Source: Desulfoscipio geothermicus (GTDB lineage Bacteria > Bacillota > Desulfotomaculia > Desulfotomaculales > Desulfallaceae). From it: DNA of 64,000 bases. Positions 8,910 through 16,639 of the stretch are shown here, piece by piece. Location: the NCBI GenBank assembly GCA_016841905.1, contig JAENYF010000004.1, forward strand, positions 1 to 64,000, in the 5' to 3' direction. The notes beneath the pieces were generated by a model. The model had not been told where the DNA came from. It searched no databases and saw nothing but the letters and a program-made list of their open reading frames with translations. The stretch's first letter is position 1. The number at the start of each line of letters is the position of its first letter. A program made the position numbers and the translations under genes.

Positions 8910-8960
8910 ACTTTAGCAAATAATTGTTAATATTAAATTAACTGTTTGTAAGATTTGTAA
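8910..8960 (-). promoter_or_regulatory. PhoP-box promoter of pstCAB-phoU
   Basis: Minus-strand repeats TTACAA (8955-8960), TTACAA (8946-8951), TTAATT (8936-8941) and TTAACA (8925-8930) are spaced 9-11 bases. The -10 candidate TAAAGT (8910-8915) starts nine bases after the last repeat and is preceded by TTTGC, the same geometry as before pstS. Confidence 0.57.
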
Positions 8961-8993
8961 ACGCTATATATAATTTTCATTATTAAAGGTAAT

Positions 8994-9019
8994 AAAAAAA
9001 GGCAACCTTTTTGGCTGCC
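8994..9019 (-). terminator. Rho-independent terminator upstream of pstC
   Basis: On the minus strand GGCAGCC and GGTTGCC form a 7-bp stem (one G-U pair) with an A5 loop, followed by seven T. It lies upstream of the pstC promoter boxes, so it ends a leftward transcript that starts to its right, where no gene is seen. Confidence 0.7.
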
Positions 9020-9121
9020 CCTGCTCTGCAGGCCCCGGCAAAAAACCGTGGGTTCTTAGCTATTTTTAACAAAAAAATTCTCCTGCCATGATTTACTTAA
9101 TCTTTTACGAAACCTATAGCT
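8994..9121 (-). ncRNA. Candidate small RNA of about 130 nt, divergent from the Fe-S gene
   Basis: A minus-strand promoter candidate TTAACA (9153-9158), 18-base spacer, TATTAT (9129-9134) is followed about 115 bases later by a good intrinsic terminator, with no convincing reading frame between. It overlaps the rightward promoter of the Fe-S gene back to back. No known RNA family was recognised. It may simply be a leftover leader; confidence is low without expression data. Confidence 0.3.
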
Positions 9122-9133
9122 AGCTGTTATAAT
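9105..9133 (+). promoter_or_regulatory. Promoter of the Fe-S protein gene
   Basis: TTACGA (9105-9110), a 17-base spacer and a perfect TATAAT (9128-9133) give a sigma-A-type promoter about 110 bases before the start at 9249. Confidence 0.5.
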
Positions 9134-9248
9134 AGATTCGTTGTATTTTAACTGTTAATAAAGTACTAAATTATTGACTGGAAATAGAAATATTCTCTGC
9201 AGTCTCAGCTGCGGGGAGATATGAAATAAATACAATGGAGGCTCATCA

Positions 9249-10358
9249 ATGGGGCATTTGGTGCATAACAAAGACGAGGTTTACCGGCTATTGGCCGAAC
9301 GACTAAACAGGAACCCGGTGGGGACGCCTATAAACGAGACCCTGATGGCTATCCTGCACCGCCTTTACACTGAATCCGAGGCCATGGTGGGCAGCAAATT
9401 TCCCATGGTACCGATAGCATTGGGGAAAATCGCCAGGCTTACCGACATTGAGGAAGGGCAACTAAAAATCATCCTCGACGGCATGGCGGAAAAAGGCTTG
9501 GTGCTGGACATTCCTCGCAAGGATTCTTATTATTACATGCTGGTCCCGATGGTAGTGGGTTTCTTTGAGTATACCTTCATGCGGGTACAGGATAGCGTAA
9601 AACTAAAAGATTTAGCTGAGCTCTTTCAAGCTTACTTCAACCACCCGGAGGCCAGGGAAGAATTCGCGGGTAAAGACACTAAAATGATGCGTACCCTGGT
9701 TTACGAACAGGTAATCCCGGTAGCCGTGGAAACCGAGGTGCTTACGTACGAAAGGGCCAGCGAAATTATCCGACAATCCGGCGGAGGAGCTATTTCTGTC
9801 TGCCCCTGTCGCCATGAAGCAGCTCACCTGGGCAAGTCCTGCGGGGCACCCCTGGAGGTCTGCACCTCCCTGGGCAGCGCTGCGGAATGGATTATCCGCA
9901 GGGGTTTGGGCAAACCGGCCACGGTGGATGAATTGCTGCAGGTACTGTCTAAAACTGAAAAGCTTGGCCTGGTGCATAACTGCGATAACGTGCTGAACAA
10001 ACCTGCTTACATTTGCCACTGCTGCGGGTGCTGCTGCGTAATTTTAACCGGCATCAATAAGACCGGCCAGTACGCCACCCAGCCCAGCAACTTCATGCCG
10101 GTATTTAACCCGGAAACCTGCACCGGGTGCGGAACCTGCGCCGAACGCTGCCAGATAAAGGCCATGACCATGCAAGTGCATAGCAGCGGCGCAGAGTTGC
10201 CGGTAGTAAATCAAGCAACCTGCTTAGGATGCGGAGTATGCGCCTCGTCCTGCCCCAGCGGCGCGTTAACCATGACCCGCCGTGCGATGCTGCACGTTCC
10301 GCCTGCTAATGCCCAAGAAAAGTTCTCTAGAATGGCCAGGGAAAAAGGCAGGGCTTAA
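9249..10358 (+). CDS. Multi-cluster 4Fe-4S protein with N-terminal helical/winged-helix region
   Basis: The 369-residue cytosolic protein has three parts. Residues 1-150 are helical and look like a winged-helix (segment IARLTDIEEGQLKIILDGMA). A middle Cys-rich region has CPCRH, a spaced CGAPLEVC and CHCCGCCC. The C-terminus is a 2x[4Fe-4S] ferredoxin with CTGCGTCAERC (about 285) and CLGCGVCASSC (about 320). Related proteins occur in sulfate reducers and other anaerobes, where their role is not settled; electron transfer or redox sensing is plausible. ATG 9249 follows ATGGAGG. The gene stands alone, divergent from pstC and convergent with a zinc-ribbon gene. Confidence 0.8.
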   Translation: MGHLVHNKDEVYRLLAERLNRNPVGTPINETLMAILHRLYTESEAMVGSKFPMVPIALGKIARLTDIEEGQLKIILDGMAEKGLVLDIPRKDSYYYMLVPMVVGFFEYTFMRVQDSVKLKDLAELFQAYFNHPEAREEFAGKDTKMMRTLVYEQVIPVAVETEVLTYERASEIIRQSGGGAISVCPCRHEAAHLGKSCGAPLEVCTSLGSAAEWIIRRGLGKPATVDELLQVLSKTEKLGLVHNCDNVLNKPAYICHCCGCCCVILTGINKTGQYATQPSNFMPVFNPETCTGCGTCAERCQIKAMTMQVHSSGAELPVVNQATCLGCGVCASSCPSGALTMTRRAMLHVPPANAQEKFSRMAREKGRA

Positions 10359-10386
10359 CAGTTAAACAGTTTCATCCACAACTCTA

Positions 10387-10653
10387 TTATTTATCGACTT
10401 TACATTTACAGGTAATCCATTGTTCACCACATACCGGGCATTGCTCTACACAACAGTTTAAATGGTGATATTTACCCAGTGGTGTTCCGCAATCCCGGCA
10501 GTTGGCCTCCGGTGTTATTTTATACAACTCCCATGCTGCTTCCTTGCCGTAGGGGATCGGTAAATATTCTATCCCGTTAATTTTCATCGGTCTTAATGTA
10601 CAGCCCTTGTAGCTTTGGTGAGTCCTCTTACAAGCTTTGCACTGACGTATCAC
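10387..10653 (-). CDS. Small Cys-rich zinc-ribbon protein, function unknown
   Basis: This 88-residue protein has three Cys pairs able to bind zinc: CKAC near residue 5, CRDCG near 52, and CPVCGEQWITCKC at the end. A GTG start at 10653 with AGGAGG seven bases upstream supports a real gene. I do not recognise the family; the spacing suggests one or two zinc ribbons, possibly for nucleic-acid or protein binding. It follows the polysaccharide deacetylase gene's far end on the same strand, with 143 bases between them. Confidence 0.65.
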   Translation of the reverse strand: MIRQCKACKRTHQSYKGCTLRPMKINGIEYLPIPYGKEAAWELYKITPEANCRDCGTPLGKYHHLNCCVEQCPVCGEQWITCKCKVDK

Positions 10654-10796
10654 AATAAAACCTCCTCGTCAATCAATTAGCCTGTAGCCTACAGGTGAAA
10701 GCCGCCCTGTTCTGATGTTTTCCGGGACAAGGCTAGCTTCCACCGAGGTCATAGGCAAGCAGTATGGCCTGCCATGCTATTTTCTCAAACCCAATC

Positions 10797-11756
10797 TCAC
10801 CTGGGCAACAGTTCATCCAGCTTCACCAACGTATAGCCGGCAGCCCTTAGCCCGGTAATAATCTCCGGCAAGGCACTAACTGTCTGGTAGCCTCCTACAT
10901 GCATTAAGACAATACCTTTAGCCGAGGCATTGTTCAGTACCCTGTCGATGAGGTACTGCTCGGTGACCTGGACGCCGTTCATCGTCTCGGCCCAGTCATG
11001 GGAGTCTACGGTCCACATCACGGTATATGCATAGCCCTGCTGCCCCAGCACATTGAGCAGCGTTTTATTGTATTCACCAAAGGGGGGCCGGAATAGATAA
11101 GGCGTATAGCCCACCATATTCTTGATGAGCCCGGTAGTTTCGGCAATATCAGCGGCCATCTGCTCTTTGGTCATACTCGCCATGTGGCCATGAGCCAGGG
11201 AATGATTACCGATCAAGTGTCCCCGGCTGGAAATGGCTTGGACAAGATCAGGATGGTCCTTGGCCCAACCCCCTCTTAAAAAGAAGGTGGCCTGGACCTG
11301 ATGTTGAGCCAGTACATCCAACAGCTGCATGGTTTGGGCATACTCCCAACCTGCGTCAAAGGTTAGAGCAATTGGTTTGCCCCCGGAACTGCTGATACCG
11401 CTCCAAACTAGTTTAGATGCTGGTCCTTCCAGATCTGTATTATTGTTGGTCACCGGAGCCGGAACAGGAGTTTCCACCGGGATCGGAGCTGGTGTTGCAG
11501 CAGGTTCCGGTGCCGGGGTCGGCTCTTCCGCCGGAGCCGGCTCAGGCTGTGGCTCAGGTTCTAGCCCTACTGACGGTGCAGGTTTAGAACCGGGCTCTGC
11601 TGCTGTCCCCTGCGGTACTTCAGCGTTTGGTTCAGGAGTGCCGCAGCCCCAAATTAAAATAATCAGCAGACTTAATAAGAGTACGGTAAAGATAAGTTTT
11701 TTATTGGCGCCGTGGCCAGGCCGCTTTTTGCTTTTTCTTTTTGCCTTTTGTTGCAC
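10797..11756 (-). CDS. Polysaccharide deacetylase lipoprotein (NodB/PdaA-like, CE4)
   Basis: The 319-residue protein has a basic N-terminus, a TM/lipoprotein signal ending IWGCG, a Pro/Glu/Ala-rich linker of about 75 residues (55-105), then a NodB domain. CE4 motifs are visible: TFDAGWE (second Asp replaced by Ala, as in PdaA-type enzymes), HSLAHGHM with the metal His pair, RPPFGEYN, and the late HVGGYQT. It probably removes N-acetyl groups from peptidoglycan outside the cell. GTG 11756 is chosen with GAGG eight bases upstream; GTG 11765 overlaps that site. In spore formers such enzymes often modify cortex, but nothing here shows sporulation control. Confidence 0.9.
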   Translation of the reverse strand: MQQKAKRKSKKRPGHGANKKLIFTVLLLSLLIILIWGCGTPEPNAEVPQGTAAEPGSKPAPSVGLEPEPQPEPAPAEEPTPAPEPAATPAPIPVETPVPAPVTNNNTDLEGPASKLVWSGISSSGGKPIALTFDAGWEYAQTMQLLDVLAQHQVQATFFLRGGWAKDHPDLVQAISSRGHLIGNHSLAHGHMASMTKEQMAADIAETTGLIKNMVGYTPYLFRPPFGEYNKTLLNVLGQQGYAYTVMWTVDSHDWAETMNGVQVTEQYLIDRVLNNASAKGIVLMHVGGYQTVSALPEIITGLRAAGYTLVKLDELLPR

Positions 11757-12268
11757 TTCGTACACCTCATTTAATGAAGTAGTTCGACATTATTTTACCA
11801 CCTTTCCATGATAACCAGCAATGTAATCCTGGTATTTTCAGCTAAAATCGGCTTAGTGACTTTGACAAGAGAATTCTTCTTACACCAATATATTTAGTAC
11901 CTAAGCATCTTGGCCGTTCATGTATATCATAACTGCTCAAAGCTCAATTTGTCATATTTATTCCAATAAAGTGCTGGAGTCAATCTATGCGCTTTTCCCA
12001 ATAAATATTGCCGATATTCCTAGAATAATAAAGTTTGGGTTAGCTACAGTCTAGTAGTATAATAGCAGGAAATTGGAAACCGGCAATGACGAATATACGG
12101 CATCCAAACATTAAACTATTGAGCAAGGGTGCAGCGGCAGGAGATATGTATATGTATTTACCGGGTTAGAGAAATTAAATATGGACCATTAAATGTTTAC
12201 ACTAATGAATAGATGCAGCCACACGCGCTGCCATACCAACGCTATAGGCTTACTAACGAGGTGCAATA
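11757..12268. other. Intergenic region between deacetylase and trkA
   Basis: The 512 bases hold no credible coding region. They contain the trkA promoter (12035-12063) and a leader of about 195 bases before the trkA start. I looked there for the c-di-AMP (ydaO) riboswitch, common before K+ transporter genes, and did not find its conserved segments. A promoter for the leftward deacetylase gene must lie near 11766-11900, but no clear one is seen. Confidence 0.5.
12035..12063 (+). promoter_or_regulatory. Promoter of trkA-trkH
   Basis: TTGGGT (12035-12040), a 17-base spacer and a perfect TATAAT (12058-12063). It implies an untranslated leader of nearly 200 bases before trkA. Confidence 0.6.
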
Positions 12269-13621
12269 ATGAAAACCACTGTTATTGGGGCAGGCAAAAT
12301 AGGCAAGGAAATAGCCTTGCGCTTACTGCAGGAAGGGCACGATCTGGTGATCATTGAAAAAAGCGAAACGAGGCTGCAAAAAATTGAAGATGATTTTGAT
12401 TGCCTCTGTATTAGGGGTAATGGTTCAACCGCTAAAATCCTCAGTTCACCAGACGTGGCCAAATCCGACCTGCTAATTGCGGTAACCAACAGCGACGAAG
12501 TCAACATGATCGCCTGTATGACCGCCAAACAGCTGGGCATACCGCGCACCGTCGCCCGCATCAGGGATCCGGATTATGCCCAAAATTTAATAATCAGCAA
12601 AGAAGCGCTGGGTATTGACCTGATCATTAACCCGGAATTCGCGGCAGCGCTAGAAATCAACCGTTTCCTCACCATGGCCTTGCCGGTCCATATGGAACCC
12701 TTTGCCAGAGGCAAGGTGCAGCTGGCGGATATAACTGTAAGCGAGAGCATGTCTTTATTAGCGAACAAAAAACTGATGGAGCTGGATATTCCCCCGTCAC
12801 TGCTCGTTGTAGCGATATCCCGCAACGGCAGCATGCTTATCCCCACCGGCCAGGATGTTGTTTTACCTGGTGATACCATCTACCTTCTGGGACATGCAGA
12901 CGCGATCAATAAGATTTGCGCCAGGGTGAAAAAGAAACGCGTCAGGGTGCAAAACGTGATGCTCCTGGGCGGCGGGCGCATCGGTTTTTACCTGGCCAAA
13001 AGGCTTTGCGCTCAGGGCATGAAGGTAAAGCTTATTGAACAGGACAGCCAGCGTTGTCGGGAGCTGGCCGAACAGCTACCCGAAGCCTTCATCTTATGTG
13101 CGGATGGCTCGGATCTGGAGCTGCTGAGCCATGAGGGTGTTAAGGATATGGACGCATTTGTCGCCGTTACCGGTCTTGACGAAGAGAATTTATTGCTGGC
13201 CCTACTGGCCAAGCAAATGGGTGCCAAAAGGGTGATCGCTAAGGTTAGCCGTCCCGGCTACGCGCCCCTAGTTGAACAGCTGGGTGTGGACTACGCCATC
13301 AGCCCCCGTCTGATCACGGCCAGTGAGGTACTGCGGTTTATTAAAGGCGGGCGCCTGCTCTCCCTTTCCCTTCTTCTCAATGAAAAGGCCGAGGTCCTTG
13401 AATTAATCGTCCAGCCAGACAGCAAAATTATCGGTCGCCCCTTGCACAAAGCCGGACTGCCGGCCGGCATGATCATCGGCACCATTATGCGGGACCACAA
13501 AATAATTATCCCCAAAGGTAATGATATCATCAAGGAGCATGACCGCTTAGTGGTCTTTGCTCTTTGTCATAACGTAAACATTATTGAAGCCATGTGTGGG
13601 CTGGGAGGAGTTTCGGCTTGA
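12269..13621 (+). CDS. trkA: Potassium uptake regulatory protein TrkA
   Basis: The 450-residue cytosolic gating subunit of the Trk K+ channel has two tandem RCK units. Each has a Rossmann nucleotide-binding fold (GAGKIGKEIA at residue 7; GGGRIGFYLAK near 234) followed by a TrkA_C domain. It binds NAD(H) or ATP and controls TrkH opening. ATG 12269 follows ACGAGGTG. The stop overlaps the trkH start by four bases. The BusR-like regulator at 49.9 kb shares the C-terminal domain type and could connect K+ or osmolyte control to c-di-AMP (inference). Confidence 0.95.
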   Translation: MKTTVIGAGKIGKEIALRLLQEGHDLVIIEKSETRLQKIEDDFDCLCIRGNGSTAKILSSPDVAKSDLLIAVTNSDEVNMIACMTAKQLGIPRTVARIRDPDYAQNLIISKEALGIDLIINPEFAAALEINRFLTMALPVHMEPFARGKVQLADITVSESMSLLANKKLMELDIPPSLLVVAISRNGSMLIPTGQDVVLPGDTIYLLGHADAINKICARVKKKRVRVQNVMLLGGGRIGFYLAKRLCAQGMKVKLIEQDSQRCRELAEQLPEAFILCADGSDLELLSHEGVKDMDAFVAVTGLDEENLLLALLAKQMGAKRVIAKVSRPGYAPLVEQLGVDYAISPRLITASEVLRFIKGGRLLSLSLLLNEKAEVLELIVQPDSKIIGRPLHKAGLPAGMIIGTIMRDHKIIIPKGNDIIKEHDRLVVFALCHNVNIIEAMCGLGGVSA

Positions 13622-15060
13622 ACAGGCCACTAGTCTTACGCGCACTTGGCCTGGTTCTGCTCTTTGAAGCGGGCTCCCTGCTGCCTGCCCTGGGCATTGC
13701 CCTGTATCTTCAGGAAAAGGCTTATCTCGCCTTTGTCCTAACCATCCTGCTCCTGACATTTGTTGGCCTGCCCTTATCACGCCGGCAGGTTCCCGCAAGC
13801 GATGTCGGATACCGGGAAGGTTTTGTGATAGCCTCGGCCAGCTGGCTGCTGCTGGCCTTGTTTGGAGCACTACCCTTCCTGGTCAGCGGGGCTATACCGG
13901 GGTTCATCGACGCCCTTTTTGAAGCCATGTCCGGCTTTACCACCACCGGAGCCACCGTGTTAAAAGATATTGAAAGCCTACCCAAGAGCATACTGTTCTG
14001 GCGCAGCACCACCCACTGGCTGGGCGGTATGGGCATCATCGTGTTAACCCTGGCGCTGATTCCTTCTTTAAAAATTGCCGGCCTGAAGCTATTTCGGGCT
14101 GAAGTGCCGGGGCCGAACAAAAGCAAGGTACTGCCCCGGGTCGCTCAGACCGCCCGGGAATTATACAAACTGTATATTATCGTCACCGTCGCCTGCCTTG
14201 TCGCCTTGAAAATAGCCGGCCTCAATTGGTTCGACTCTTTTATCCACACCTTTAGCTGCGTAGGCACCGGTGGTTTCTCCAATTATAATGCCAGTACAGG
14301 CGCTTTAAATAACCCGGCGGCCGAGTATATCATGATCTTTTTCATGTTCATCTGCGGCATGAACTTCACCTTGCACTACCATGCGATACGGGGCAATTTT
14401 GGCCCTTTGTGGAGAGATCCCGAAACCAAGCTGTACCTGGCCGTGACCTTAACTGCCTGTCTATTTATCAGCCTTAACCTGGTAACAGTGCTAGGCTATT
14501 CTGTGGGCACGGCACTGCGCCAATCTGCTTTCCAAACGGTATCAATTTTAACCACTACCGGCTTGGCCACCACCGACTATACCCTGTGGCCTACCTTCAG
14601 CCAGGGGGTAATTTTTCTGCTCATGTTTATCGGCGGTTGTGCCGGTTCCACCGCGGGCGGCATCAAAAACGTGCGTTACTTAATTTTGGTCAAAAGTGCC
14701 TTCCGCCAGGTAGCCAAGCTCATCCACCCCAAGGCGGTCATCCCGGTGCGCCTGGGCCGCAGTGTAGTATCGGAGGAGCTGGTGGAAAATGTGCAATCTT
14801 TCTTCTTTTTGTACTTCGGGCTGCTGTTTCTCTGCACCCTAATGATTACGGCCATGGGCGTGGACCTGTTCAGTGCCTTATCGGCTGTGGCCAGCTCCCT
14901 GGGCAATGTCGGGCCAGGTTTTGGCATGGTAGGTCCGGCCTCAAACTATGCGGTCATCCCAGAAGCAGGGCGACTGCTGTGTACTATCTGCATGCTGATG
15001 GGCCGCCTGGAAATTTACACGATACTGGTCTTCTTCAGCGCCCGGCTGTGGCGTTCTTAG
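13618..15060 (+). CDS. trkH: Potassium uptake channel subunit TrkH
   Basis: The 480-residue membrane protein has four M1-P-M2 repeats. Selectivity-filter-like segments are visible: GFTTTGATV, GTGGFSN, TTTGLATTDY and the late SLGNVGPGFG. It forms the K+ pore with TrkA. The TTG at 13618 is preferred because GGGAGGAG lies seven bases upstream and gives a four-base TTGA overlap with trkA. A GTG at 13594 would add eight residues. Confidence 0.93.
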   Translation: MNRPLVLRALGLVLLFEAGSLLPALGIALYLQEKAYLAFVLTILLLTFVGLPLSRRQVPASDVGYREGFVIASASWLLLALFGALPFLVSGAIPGFIDALFEAMSGFTTTGATVLKDIESLPKSILFWRSTTHWLGGMGIIVLTLALIPSLKIAGLKLFRAEVPGPNKSKVLPRVAQTARELYKLYIIVTVACLVALKIAGLNWFDSFIHTFSCVGTGGFSNYNASTGALNNPAAEYIMIFFMFICGMNFTLHYHAIRGNFGPLWRDPETKLYLAVTLTACLFISLNLVTVLGYSVGTALRQSAFQTVSILTTTGLATTDYTLWPTFSQGVIFLLMFIGGCAGSTAGGIKNVRYLILVKSAFRQVAKLIHPKAVIPVRLGRSVVSEELVENVQSFFFLYFGLLFLCTLMITAMGVDLFSALSAVASSLGNVGPGFGMVGPASNYAVIPEAGRLLCTICMLMGRLEIYTILVFFSARLWRS

Positions 15061-15190
15061 GTGTTAGCAGGCAGGCTATATAATTATCTTAAGCACACCG
15101 GACAGGACTTGCCCACTTATTGAAGGCTACGGGTTACTATGGCGCAGAGCAGGTTGGCACAGTTTAGGAAGGCGGCCCAAATACCGTTAT

Positions 15191-15949
15191 TTACTGCAAA
15201 TTAAAGGCAAAGGCGGATTGCCGCCATTTGTCCTCGCCCACTAAGGATTTCTCATAAAACTGCACTTCTCCGCCGGTGCTAATCAGGATGACGGTTTGAA
15301 ATTGGGTGCCATAATTTGTGACGTCAACATAAATTGCTGACAAAGCTCTCTCTTTTTCCAGAGTAAGCCCGGTCCGGGGCAGTTGTTCATCCGGAGTCAC
15401 TTCTCTATCCGCTAAAATATCAAAGAACTGTTGGACGGAAAAATCAGTCGCCAAGAGACCGGTTAAGCGTTCCTTGGCTTTGGTTACTTTAAACCAGGGA
15501 GTGTCCAGCAAAGCATTGCTTAAGCCATACACCCCCGGTTGCAGCAACCTAATTTTGTTTTCCAGATTAGAATAGTAATATAGCTCTTGAGGTGTGCCCA
15601 CGATTAAGTTAAAAGGATCATAAGCGCTGCACTGCACCTGGACATGCTGCAGGTAAGCAAGGGGTGGAATGGGTTTAATTAAAAAATCACGGGTTAAAGC
15701 GCCTCTGGAAAGGGTAGAGCTTCTAGGTAGAGAAAAATCCCGGTAGTTGGTGACAAAAGCCAGGCGTCCTTCTCTGGTAATGCCGGTCCAGGTCCCGCCT
15801 TTAATTAAATCAATCCCGGCCAGCAAATTTGGGTAAGAGGGCCAGAAATGAGCGGCACGAGCAGGTCTGTCTTTATATTCATCTCGATTGCCGAGGAATA
15901 TAAAATTGTACTTAGGATGAAATTTATACGCCATGAGCAGTATACACAT
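15191..15949 (-). CDS. NRDE-family protein (TANGO2-like)
   Basis: This 252-residue protein starts MCILLMAYKFHP and contains the family's hallmark GNRDEYKDRP (about 19-28) and the WTGITREGRLAFVTNYR stretch. Start Met-Cys suggests processing to an N-terminal Cys nucleophile, as in Ntn hydrolases. The physiological substrate is not established; eukaryotic TANGO2 has been linked to heme and lipid handling. ATG 15949 has GAGGTGAGAAGC just upstream; an upstream in-frame start at 16045 would add 32 residues before the conserved Met-Cys and is rejected. Confidence 0.86.
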   Translation of the reverse strand: MCILLMAYKFHPKYNFIFLGNRDEYKDRPARAAHFWPSYPNLLAGIDLIKGGTWTGITREGRLAFVTNYRDFSLPRSSTLSRGALTRDFLIKPIPPLAYLQHVQVQCSAYDPFNLIVGTPQELYYYSNLENKIRLLQPGVYGLSNALLDTPWFKVTKAKERLTGLLATDFSVQQFFDILADREVTPDEQLPRTGLTLEKERALSAIYVDVTNYGTQFQTVILISTGGEVQFYEKSLVGEDKWRQSAFAFNLQ

Positions 15950-16108
15950 GCTTCTCACCTCGGAATTTATCAAGAAAGCCACCCTATTGCCGGCCTGGCT
16001 CTGAGGCCAAAGCCCCGGAGGCGAACCTGGTAACTGGGTGGCCATTACGGCATTTCCAGGCTGACGGCATCCCTCCCGATCTAGGAAGTAAACGCCGGGC
16101 GATGGGCT

Positions 16109-16555
16109 TTATGGTCGTTTAATATTACAAGCTGGATTGGCATTTAACAAGTCGACCAGTTCTTTATTCTCAGCCTCAATGCGCGCTGAGATTTTATCCA
16201 ATAAGTCAGTTGTATCCCGGGCAAACTTCGGTATGTCTTCTCTGATGATATTGGGATTACCGATATACTGTTTAATATAAGCAGTGAGTTTTTGTGCCAG
16301 CCCGCCCATTTCTTCCATTAATGTATCGGCGGTTTCCTTGGTATAGTCATTATCGCTGGCCTGTAGGCAGGGGTAAAGAAATTCATCCTCGAACTTCAGG
16401 TGCGAGTAGAGGGCATGATTTAACTGACCCAGCCTTAAGGCAATTACCAGGGTATTTTCGAAAATATCTTCAACTGAATAAACATCCTCACGTAATTCCC
16501 TGATAATAGCAATGATCTCATTATGCTGCTCCTTGATTTTCTCAGTATATATCAC
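16109..16555 (-). CDS. Hemerythrin-like HHE-domain protein
   Basis: The 148-residue all-helical protein has a four-helix hemerythrin/HHE pattern. Candidate di-iron ligands are His in KEQHNEI (about residue 11), HALYSHLKFEDEFLYP (His and Glu residues about 47-57) and Glu/His-poor later helices. The last expected His pair is not obvious, so metal content is uncertain. Such proteins sense or buffer oxygen or NO, or protect Fe-S centres in anaerobes. GTG 16555 is preferred over GTG 16561, which overlaps the GGGG ribosome site. Confidence 0.72.
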   Translation of the reverse strand: MIYTEKIKEQHNEIIAIIRELREDVYSVEDIFENTLVIALRLGQLNHALYSHLKFEDEFLYPCLQASDNDYTKETADTLMEEMGGLAQKLTAYIKQYIGNPNIIREDIPKFARDTTDLLDKISARIEAENKELVDLLNANPACNIKRP

Positions 16556-16639
16556 AATCACCCCGGTTTTAAATCTTTTATTTAACTATTAATTATTATA
16601 ATATATCAGGCTCTAAATTGTAAAATGAAGTTGTGTGCT

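Noticed and set aside
11329-11811. Rightward 160-codon frame rich in Gly/Ala/Ser
   Set aside because: It is the mirror of the Pro/Glu-rich linker of the deacetylase; low-complexity codons keep the other strand open.
12064-12268. c-di-AMP (ydaO) riboswitch before trkA
   Set aside because: The conserved aptamer segments were not found.
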